DNA of 64,000 bases from Lentinus brumalis (lineage: Eukaryota > Basidiomycota > Agaricomycetes > Polyporales > Polyporaceae). The position numbers were made by a program, and so were the translations under genes. The notes beneath the pieces are model-generated. The model was not told where the DNA came from. It worked only from the letters and a program-made list of their open reading frames with translations, and did not search any database. Below, piece by piece: positions 55,621-64,000 of this stretch. Numbering within the stretch: the stretch's first letter is position 1; every line of letters begins with the position of its first letter. The stretch lies in assembly GCA_001792895.1 (NCBI GenBank), contig MARA01000006.1, positions 2,046,001-2,110,000 of the forward strand, in the 5' to 3' direction.

Positions 55621-57409
55621 ATACGTCGAGGAGCAGGAAAGAGAGGGGAGAACAAGCGCATCCCAAGAACATATGTGGGAGCCGTGCCATTGGGGCCAAT
55701 AGCCGTCGGCCGTAAGAAGCTGAGTCCAATTCGTCTTCGCGTTGTTCTTGGGTGTGATTCTTTAAGCGAGTGTGGGGGGTCTAGCCTCTTCTGGCGAGGT
55801 CGGTGCACACGCGTCGGTGGACGGAACCAGTTTACGTCCGCCAGGCTCCTCCGTGTGGTCTCCATAAGCGAAGAGGCCCGTGCGCACCAGAGTCGAGAAG
55901 CCCCGGAGGACGCCATCTGTTCCAGTCGCCGTTTGAATTACAGAGTACGACAAAGGCGTCGGACTCGGATGGGCCTTAGTCCGACCGTGCGCAGCGACCT
56001 GCAGCGACGCGACACGAAGCACGCATCCAAGCTGATGGGCCTCTTGTGTCTTGTCGAGAGAAGTAGATCGGGGGATCCGTACGTTATCCGCAATTTGGGA
56101 TCTCGCGGAAGCAAATTCGAGTAATTTTACGACGGTTCCGAGCGTTCGTATCCGGAGGTAGGGACCATTTGGATCAAATAAGACATCATGCGTTGGAGGG
56201 CACCCGAGCCTCGGGCTTCTTCTGTTATCAGGCTTCTATCCTCCCTTGTTCCGGGAGTGGTGAGACAGACCCTGGTCCTGACATGAGCGACACAGCTGTT
56301 TCCACTGCCAACACAAGCCCCCGTGACTGTCTGCAGACTATCAACAGCTGAGGACTGCATTCCTGCTGAGTCCATCCAACTCTGTTCATGTGGGGGACGT
56401 TGCAATGATGGCGTACCTTTGAAGTGAGAGGCCTGGACCGGGCAGAACACCGGCGAACACTGGCACTGGACTGAAGCCAAGATCTCGGATTGTCGTACCT
56501 CGATATGGCTGTTGCTTGTTTTCACTCTGCTAACCGATCAATAGTCAGCGCGTGATCTTCATATCCGTGGCAACAAATCGACCGGTGGTCGATACGTATG
56601 TATAGGGTCGAAGCAAAACGCATGTGGCGTCTCTTGCCAAATAGAGAGAGAATAGTTCGCTGTCAGCTTCCGCATGTATTGCCACGTTGCCCGTCGGGGT
56701 TGAGATGTCCGAGGTTAGAACTTGGGACGCAAGGCGGCTTCAACTTTGAGCCCACTGGCTTGGGAAGCATCCTGGTTACCGCAGGCGATATTACCCTGGG
56801 AAAATGGTAAGATTGAGAAGATGCTGGCTTGTCTGGTTAATTTACAGAGGGCAGTGTAACATCAACCACAATCGGCAAGCTTCAGCAAAGGCGTAGGTCT
56901 TCTGCTCATTGCTCAATGACAATCGTACCACGTACCTACGAAGTGGGATAAATCCCCGGGGCAACAGCGGTTGCAACCCCATATTTGACAGCAGATCAAC
57001 TGCCTAACACGAGATGGGGTTAGTAGGTGTGGTCGACTTCGACAGCCTGCACTAGACCGACACCACAAGGGTCGTCGGCCAACAGTTGTCAGTGGGTATC
57101 GAGCCACGAAAAATGTGCCAGTGATGAGTCCCCACGACCTCAGTGTCCACCTGAATATTGATATGAGCCAAACAAAGATGTACAGGATGCAAGTACGGAG
57201 ATTGCTGCACTCACTGTGAATTTGAGCGACCTGAAGCAATTGTTGCAGCCTACAGCGTGCCCGTACTCGGACGAGCGCTCAGCGTACTGAGACTTGTCGC
57301 GAACAGTCACAAACCCACGTGCAATGTGACCATCGCGTCGCGCATGATGGACTGGCGCCTAGTCATTGTTGTTTCGAACCAGCGTGGTCGACTTGCGCGG
57401 TTCCCGACG
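55621..57409. other. Intergenic, no gene seen
   Basis: About 1.8 kb between two gene starts (Zn2Cys6 factor and securin-like). Short ORFs only; no motif recognised. Confidence 0.55.
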
Positions 57410-59018
57410 ATGCTCAGCGCACGACCTATCTCATTCAACGCGGACATAGATGTTCTGTCACACACTATTCTCAACACGAAGACCCCTAGTCGGAAGGGTG
57501 CGAGAGGACGCAACGCTTTGCAGGAGAACACCATCCAGAACGGTTCCAAGACCGTCCTCAGCAAGAAGAATGTCCTGCAGACTCCATTTCGTCCTGGAAC
57601 AGCCCGTGAGTGACGAGAAGGGCGAGAATGAAGTATGGCATTGATATACATGACAGACGGGAAGAAGCCACTCGTATCCGTGTCGGTGACACGGCCGCTC
57701 ATGGACAAGACGCCTTTCCCCAACCGCGTCGCAGGCTCCGCTCTCGGAAAGACAGGTAAAACCCCCGGGCTGAAGCTGTCGAAACTTGCGCTTCTAGCCC
57801 CTCCGGAACCTGAAGCAAACTCGTCGTCTCTGGACGTTGCGCCTCTCCTCCGACCTTCGAGCACGCGGAAGAACCTCCGAGGACGGATAAGCCAGAACTT
57901 CAAGACTCCGCTCACGAAGGGCAATCACTGGGATGTGAGTCCAGGGGATATGGAGGTTCTTGGCGGCGGGCTGGTGGACGACGCGAAGCCGGAGGCAGAG
58001 GCGGTTCTAGTAGATGAGGATGACGAGATCGAGTACATGCCTCCAACTGCGATCGGTGAGTCCATTTTTCTTTCAGCGCACATTGCGTGTGTTAAGCATG
58101 CCGGAAGAACTCCCCTATGAGCCACCGTTTGAGATGCCGGACTACAAGACCATGGGCCGGAGTTTGTTTGAAGTTGGTCATGGCGGTCTGGTTGACGACA
58201 CCGCCGACATTTTCTACGCTGCGGATATCGAGGACCAGATAGATGTCAAGGCTCTCCTCGATGCCACTGGTTTTGCGCCGGGGTCGTCGACGCTGCACGA
58301 ACTCGAGCTCCCAGAGCTAGGTACGTCCGCACATGTGTCCGTTACTCCACGTCTCCGCTGAAGGACGTATCCAGAGGATGACAGTCCCTTTGCCCGCAAA
58401 CCTCCCGCACCAAGGCCCGCTGCTCTTGGAACGACATTTAAGGCAAATGGACCGCTATCTCGCGTAGCCTCAGCCCGACTGCCTCCTACCCGCACACAGC
58501 CCCCGCCTAGACCCGCAACTACCGTTCCTCCATCGCAACTGCAGAGTCGTGCGTCTTCACGGGCAACCGCGTCTTCCGGCGCCGATACCCCCGCTCCCGC
58601 CCCTGCACGCGGCGCTCCTGCACTCACACTGGCCCCGGGCCAGACGCGCACCTCCGCTCTGCGTGCCGCGAAGGCAGCAGCAGCAGCGTCGAGCAGCGCG
58701 ACCACCCCGAACCCTGCGAGACCCGCAGCGGCGAGCGCTGCCACTCGTCCTGCGACTGGGATCCCTACTAGTACAAGGAGACCAGGGGTGACTGCCAGCG
58801 CCGCGGCGGCGGCTGGCACGAGGACACACGTCCGTGCGCCGAGCACTGCGGTGCGCCCTGCGGCTGCCCCCGCCGGTGGTGTACGTCCGAGGTCGGCGAC
58901 GGTCGCGGGCAGAGCGAGACCGGGTGCACCAGCGAAGAGCAAAGCTGACGAGGATCCACTCGCAGCGATGTTGAAAACTCACGCAGGGGACGAGGAGGAC
59001 TTCCAGTTTGATCTCTGA
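57410..59018 (+). CDS. Securin-like anaphase inhibitor (Cut2/PTTG type)
   Basis: Four exons (57410..57605, 57657..58055, 58108..58320, 58375..59018) give 483 residues. The N-terminal third has two RxxL destruction-box candidates, RNALQENTIQN and RKNLRGRISQN, and the motif KTPGLKLSKLALL. The central DDEIEYMPPTAIELPYEPP matches the E-x-EYMPP element in S. pombe Cut2. FEMPDYKTMGRSL follows, then an Ala/Pro/Arg-rich C-terminus ending DPLAAMLKTHAGDEEDFQF. Securin holds separase inactive until APC/C destroys it. It is a fast-evolving family, so the call rests mainly on EYMPP, the boxes and the layout. An upstream exon before 57410 cannot be excluded. Confidence 0.6.
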
Positions 59019-59544
59019 CGTGACAGCTGCGCTGTTCGCTTTCAACCTATGCATTGTTATTCATGTCGCGTTTGTCCTGTAGAATGTAATCCAGCAATTC
59101 TTCTGTGTATTAAAATGTTAATCGGACTTCCGTCAATGGTCAGACAGAATAATGTTACAAAACATCACGACATAGCGAATCCGCACTTATCAAGCCTGCG
59201 ACGAATGCCGCCAAATAATGTTGGGTAGGTGGAGCCGCCACCGTCCTCCTCGCCCCGTCTCACCCTTGCCCATTGTCGCAGGCGACGCTGTCACTGTGGG
59301 TGGCACGACGGCGACGCGCGGACGAGGAGGTTCCGACTGGGCCGCACTCACACCGGACGACGAAGACGAGGCAGATGGAGCGGGTCTGTCGCTGTCAACA
59401 CCGTCTGGTCTTACGGCCCCGTGCTCCTGCGATGCCGCTGCACGTCGCATGCTGGCGTCCTGTGCGCTCAGACTCAGGACGTCCTTCGCTGCGCTCGGCC
59501 TACTAGAGTTCCGCGTTACGGTCGCCACAGCGCCACTAGCACTG

Positions 59545-62500
59545 TTAGACCCGCCCCGAGTCCCCGCGCGGTCTGTCAGCTTGGCTCTTGTCTCCCGCTG
59601 GCAATGACACCTCGCCGTTGATAAGAGCGCCCGAAGACATGTCCATGTCAAGTTGAGCCCCTGGAGACAACTCGCTGCGCGTTTCGCGACTCCGCCTCGC
59701 TGCAGGCCCTGCTGATGGCCGCGACGCTTCGAACGCGCTGCGCCCGACCGTGGCGCTCCTCTGCTTTGGGACGGGGATGCGGCTACCAGTGGGACTGCGT
59801 ACTCGGTTCCGAGAGGGATACGTGTGAGGGTCGTGATCGTTCATATGAACCTCGCCCGCAGTGCGATGGCCGACGTTGCCCATCTCGAGCTCGCGCTCAT
59901 CCGGATCGCTGCTCGACATTGGGTCTGGGCTCTCACGCAGGACTTGTGGTACCCTGTCGCGGACCCGGGTGCTCGAAGAGATGACGGGATCTGACCACCC
60001 TTGGCTTGTAGCGGCCCTTGCAGTGGTCTTTCGGGAGTATGCGGTTGCCTTGGGGCGTCGGTCGCGGTGGTTGTCCTCGTCGTCTGGGAAGGCGGGTTGG
60101 GGAGGGGCCGCGCGGAGCCTTCCGGCCGAGACAGCGTGATGGCCACCCGCAGACTGGGGTCGTGTATGAATGTCATCGTCGCTATCGTCGAGGTTATAGC
60201 CTTGCGCAGAGTCCGATGCGAGGATGTCGACCGAGCGTGACCGGTGCCGTGGGATCACTGTTGGTCTGGGTGAGCCTTCGGTCCTCACATCGCGCGACCA
60301 TCCGGGAGGAGGTGGCTGACTTTTACGAGGAACTGGCACGGATGCGCGTCCGCTACGTGTGCCGTTGCTCCGTCCAGACCTGTCCGAGTTCGTGGTGGGT
60401 GGCGAGGGAAGGAAGTCGCTCCCGCGTCGTTGGTCTTGCACTGGCTGACGCCAAGCAGGCGTATGCTGAACAGTCTCCACCGAATCGTGATCATCTTCGT
60501 TCGGGGGCCACCGTCCGGCTACGTAAGGCGCGGAGTTGGACCGTGTGCGCTGCATTGGTACCGCTGCAGCAGGAGCGAGGTAAGCGTTGTTCCTGTTGTC
60601 CCTCACCGCGTCCGGCTGGGCTACGCGCGGCGGTTCGAGATTGTCTGAGGGTCTACGAACCGAGCTAGTGGAAGCAGGAGTCTCCCAAACTTCGACGCCT
60701 AGCCGATATGCCTTGACTCGCGAGTTGGAGTCGGACGCCTCGGACGTGAAGGTCAGACGCAGCGTTCGCTTGTCTCCGTTGCTCGACTCCAGGACGACCT
60801 GCTTGGTCGCGATGCCGCAGCGGAATGCCCATGAGTGGATGTGCACGGGATGATTGATGAAGTGCTGATCGTCCGTGAACTGCTCCTCAAGAACGCAGGC
60901 GGCATCACGGGACGAAACGAGGACGCCGAGCAGCCCGAAGCGCGAGCCGAACTCGCAACTACACCGCCCAATCTGAATGCTGATGTACTCTGTCGCGTTC
61001 GAGAGCACAACTCCAGATGCGCTGGAGGAGAGAGTACGACTGAGAACGCGGTCGCAGAGAGCGACATCGATATCACCGCCTGGAGACACCCTGTACCCCT
61101 GCAAGGACAGGAGTTGTCGAGACCATCCCGCCAAACGCACTTCGAATTCGTCTCGCGCTTCGCGTAGAGCAGTGTGTATAGAGGCATCGCGCTCAAGCCC
61201 GTTCAAAGCATTTGAAGGGCGATGGGGGATGTAGACGTCGTCAAGCACGAAACGTCCGCGCGTAACGCAATGGGAGACTTGCTTCAGCGTCAAGTACGTT
61301 GCACGAGAGTAATGGGACCAGAGGATGGGGTACTGTCCGTCGCCCTCGATGAAATCCTTGACGCGGCCGACTATCGTCCCCACGAAGTACTGCGTTGATG
61401 ATGCCTGCGCCTGCGGCCGCAAGAGCAGCGCGAGCATCCTTCCATGGACATCTTCACAGGCTAGGAGGGCGAGGTGCGTGGGGACGTTGGCGTTGGCGTC
61501 TTGGGAGATGACCGCGACGAGAGGAAAGCGGGCGTGGATGCCGTATGAAGTTGTCGTGTAGATGTGGTAGGCGGCTTCCGGAGAGATGCCCAGCCTGTAC
61601 GCGAAGGCTTCGCGCGAGAGAGGAACCAGATGGGCTGTGGACTTGAAATCGCTTGGGGCCTGGGCCAGAAGGTACTGTTTGAGGGAGGGAGCGATCGGAA
61701 GAGGGGATTGTTCTGGGGCAGGATCGGCTGGTAAGTGAGAAGGGTTGGAGAACGTGAAGTTGTGGCGTGTCAGGACCGGTCCCCAGGCGAAGATCGTCTG
61801 GTCAGGGATGTGCTTCAAGATCTCCTCCTGAAGACGAATGAACGCGTAGCGACCCTCTCCGTACGTTGTCGGCATGTTGACCCCGAAGATACCCATGAGC
61901 GAATACGCTTCGTCTTCTTCGCGACTGGTCTCCCTCGAAGCTGCCCAGGACATCCGGCGAGCCACGCTCACGTCTTCAAGCGGCTGCTCAAGGGTAAGGA
62001 CAGACCGCTCGATTCCAGTCACACTCCCGACGAGCGGTGCCAGGGTGTGCTTCGAACCTATAACCCTCCACTGGTCCGAAAGGAACAGGACGACACTGGG
62101 AGCAAGCAGCTCTTGGAGGGTCCAACCACGCGTGAACCATTTGCTGCTCCGGAATTGCTCTCGTTGTTCCTTCTGATCCGCAGCGTCGCTGACGTCGTGG
62201 AGGATCGCATAGCATGCGCTTGCGTACCGGTACCAGTTGTACATCGAGTTGATCGCCTCGGAGAGCTCAGAGCTGCTCGTCTTGTCGATGCAGGCGGAAT
62301 CCACCCAGCCGAGATCAAAGCCGTCGTTGCGCGCGATCTCGCAGAAATGCCGTATCTTCCTGGATAGCCGAGGCAGAGCGAGGTCTCCGCGAGGGACGGA
62401 ATTCTGGATGGAGCGCACGTCCTGGTAGGTCTGCTCTGGTACGTAACCGACGTCTCCCTTCTTCGCCCATACGTGGGACAGAATGGCGTAGCGGACATGG

Positions 62501-62553
62501 CGGGGATCTTCAACCCAGCGGAACTCGCCAGTGGTTGTGTCAAGTAATCGCAT
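59545..62553 (-). CDS. HET-domain protein 4
   Basis: 1002 residues in one exon from MRLLDTTTGEFRWVEDP. HET blocks: YAILSHVW, LGWVDSACIDKTSSSELSEA, INSMYNWYRYA, WFTRGWTLQELLAP. The post-HET segment is AASRETSREEDEAYSLMG, then TYGEGRYAFIRLQEEIL. The shared C-terminal region is present (HLALLACEDVHGRMLALLLR; HIHSWAFRCGIATKQVV; AYRLGVEVWE), then about 350 Ser/Arg/Pro-rich residues. The frame closes at 59545, but an adjacent open frame runs on to 59190 and ends GRGGRWRLHLPNIIWRHSSQ, very like the tails of HET1 and HET3. I could not find an intron that links them, so the true 3' end may lie near 59190. Confidence 0.88.
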   Translation of the reverse strand: MRLLDTTTGEFRWVEDPRHVRYAILSHVWAKKGDVGYVPEQTYQDVRSIQNSVPRGDLALPRLSRKIRHFCEIARNDGFDLGWVDSACIDKTSSSELSEAINSMYNWYRYASACYAILHDVSDAADQKEQREQFRSSKWFTRGWTLQELLAPSVVLFLSDQWRVIGSKHTLAPLVGSVTGIERSVLTLEQPLEDVSVARRMSWAASRETSREEDEAYSLMGIFGVNMPTTYGEGRYAFIRLQEEILKHIPDQTIFAWGPVLTRHNFTFSNPSHLPADPAPEQSPLPIAPSLKQYLLAQAPSDFKSTAHLVPLSREAFAYRLGISPEAAYHIYTTTSYGIHARFPLVAVISQDANANVPTHLALLACEDVHGRMLALLLRPQAQASSTQYFVGTIVGRVKDFIEGDGQYPILWSHYSRATYLTLKQVSHCVTRGRFVLDDVYIPHRPSNALNGLERDASIHTALREARDEFEVRLAGWSRQLLSLQGYRVSPGGDIDVALCDRVLSRTLSSSASGVVLSNATEYISIQIGRCSCEFGSRFGLLGVLVSSRDAACVLEEQFTDDQHFINHPVHIHSWAFRCGIATKQVVLESSNGDKRTLRLTFTSEASDSNSRVKAYRLGVEVWETPASTSSVRRPSDNLEPPRVAQPDAVRDNRNNAYLAPAAAVPMQRTRSNSAPYVAGRWPPNEDDHDSVETVQHTPAWRQPVQDQRRGSDFLPSPPTTNSDRSGRSNGTRSGRASVPVPRKSQPPPPGWSRDVRTEGSPRPTVIPRHRSRSVDILASDSAQGYNLDDSDDDIHTRPQSAGGHHAVSAGRLRAAPPQPAFPDDEDNHRDRRPKATAYSRKTTARAATSQGWSDPVISSSTRVRDRVPQVLRESPDPMSSSDPDERELEMGNVGHRTAGEVHMNDHDPHTYPSRNRVRSPTGSRIPVPKQRSATVGRSAFEASRPSAGPAARRSRETRSELSPGAQLDMDMSSGALINGEVSLPAGDKSQADRPRGDSGRV

Positions 62554-64000
62554 GATGCACTGCTCTACTACAGTCGATCAGTCCTTTGTCATACGCGATA
62601 CTAGACTGACGTACAGCGCACCTAGAGGGTGGATATCAGTACGCGAATGCGTGCATGAGATCGGTATGCGCCAACTCCAGAAACCTATATGGGAGCTTCA
62701 AGGTGGACCTGCGATACCAAGTATAGCGACGGAGTGGGAGCGACCTTATAAGCGTACCAGGGACGAAGCTTCCTGAGAAAGCGGGGCTGACACCCTTCCA
62801 AGCACGGCATAGCATGGGAGATCGCTGGTGCAGTTGTGGCACAGCGTTACCATCAGTGGCATGAACTTAACCATATTTTCATCACACTCAGCGACCCACC
62901 AGCTTTCGGATGTTCTCTCGAAAGGTGTGGCGGCCTTCATCCCGACCTCTGAAACACATGCTCATACATGTATCGGCTGCAGAAGATGGGTTTGTCTGGC
63001 CAGGTAGGAGGCTCTTGATGGCATGACGTGTCATCATCTGGGAACCGCGGAGGTAAGGTGGCATACTGTACCTTGGGATACATGCAGACGCTGTGTTCGA
63101 AGGCCCGTGTCACCGACAGACGGCTGTGCCGGGAATCTCGGAGAAGGACAATTATGCCTTCAGGAGTCTAGTGCGACCACATATAGCGTCAACAACGTCG
63201 AGAACACGGTGATTCGAGCTATATACGCACCGGTCGGTCTCATGCACGTTCCGTATACATCAAGAATTTACCATCGCTAACTTGCCATCCCGCATTCCAG
63301 GGGCGTTCATACGGTGATTATGGCGATATTCCGCGTTATATAGATCACCGGCCGTCCCTTGAATCCTACGAAGCACTAGATATACTTCATCAGCTGAGTA
63401 AGTCAAAGTAAGTATAGCCGTACAGCAGTACTTACCTTGAGCTTCCACAGCTCTGTGTACTATACTTTTGGCGAGTGTAGTTCACGCAGGCTGCTTTCCG
63501 ACAGTGACATAAGATGAGAGAGCTGATGAGAGACATCGGGTTCTACTAGTAGCGCCCATGGCTTGAGGCGGTTCGCCAAACCGCTCAGTGCTCGCCAAAT
63601 TTGAACTGGTTCGATCTTGAGGCTTCACTGTCCACTGCAGGAACCACCCGCCTGCACACCGCCTGTATTACCTGGCGGCCCTGGGGCTAGATTGCAGTCA
63701 AAGTTTTGCATACATGTGCGTCATCTCTAGCTTTTATGTGAGCTTCCTGACCATCGTACATAGGGTGACTCTGCTCGCAGCGGAGACGCGGGCAAGTGTT
63801 GACGTTGATGCAACATCCTTGGCACTCGTGACTGACCGTCGCGAAGAGGACCTCTCGTTTGAATGCTTATCATGCGCGTAGCTTGTAGGAAGGAGTCCAG
63901 GCATCTACGTCGAAGTTCCGCTCTTGTTCAGTACCCGGATCTTCGCATCCAAGGGGCAAGTTCGGCCGCACTCACCTCTTCCTTGACTTCTATCACGCGC
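62554..64000. other. Intergenic, no gene seen
   Basis: Promoter side of HET4 and the right edge of the window. No ORF with motif or splice support on either strand. Confidence 0.5.

Noticed and set aside
58214..58942. 242-codon Ala/Gly-rich minus ORF
   Set aside because: Antisense of the Ala/Pro-rich securin-like C-terminus.
59190..59651. Last exon of HET4
   Set aside because: Tail sequence is suggestive, but no donor/acceptor pair links it in phase, so it is reported only as a possibility, not in the CDS.

Overview
The window is a gene-dense, GC-rich stretch of a filamentous basidiomycete nuclear genome. Most introns are 50-70 bp (GTNNGT donors, short CTNAY branch signals). The gene content fits a wood- or litter-decaying agaricomycete, probably Polyporales: a CBM1 acetylxylan esterase, several HET-domain proteins, a Dad4 subunit, a MIOS/SEA4 homologue and a C-terminal Zn2Cys6 factor. 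I assembled exon chains by hand from splice signals, reading phase and family motifs. Protein lengths given are the sums of those exons; all identities are from recognition, not searches.

Layout. 1-2400: no confident gene, but a tandemly duplicated exon-intron-like module. 2871-3788 (-): GT2 glycosyltransferase missing its 3' part. 4907-5000 (-): intron-containing tRNA-Ser(UGA). 7391-10424 (+): Pho84-type phosphate transporter. 10893-13598 (-): HET protein 1, with an apparent frameshift. 14403-16529 (-): membrane-anchored TAP-type alpha/beta hydrolase. 17136-21374 (+): MIOS/SEA4. 21600-23591 (-): HET protein 2. 24198-25555 (-): CBM1-CE1 acetylxylan esterase. 28222-29974 (-): PC-esterase-like membrane protein. 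30453-30933 (+): Dad4. 32472-35549 (+): HET protein 3. 36172-40766 (-): intact ten-exon MULE-type transposase-like gene. 42108-46107 (+): multi-BRCT protein of the Brc1/Rtt107 type. 46218-48937 (-): three small genes, two of them clear paralogues of an unknown family. 49893-52431 (+): Cds1/Chk2 checkpoint kinase. 54184-55620 (-): Zn2Cys6 factor with an incomplete zinc cluster. 57410-59018 (+): securin-like protein. 59545-62553 (-): HET protein 4.

How the genes relate. Two themes are mixed. One is chromosome maintenance and cell cycle: Brc1-like and Cds1/Chk2 lie 3.8 kb apart, with Dad4 and securin nearby. Brc1, Cds1 and Dad4 carry ACGCGT (MluI cell-cycle box) motifs at their 5' ends, in tight clusters of three for the first two. 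The other is allorecognition or self/non-self: four HET proteins of one subfamily are scattered between conserved genes. They share an uncharacterised C-terminal region, and three appear to end in a short aromatic-basic tail. Two apparent frameshifts, in HET1 and Brc1, both map to cytosine runs on the coding strand and are each one base short, so assembly error is a serious alternative to gene decay.
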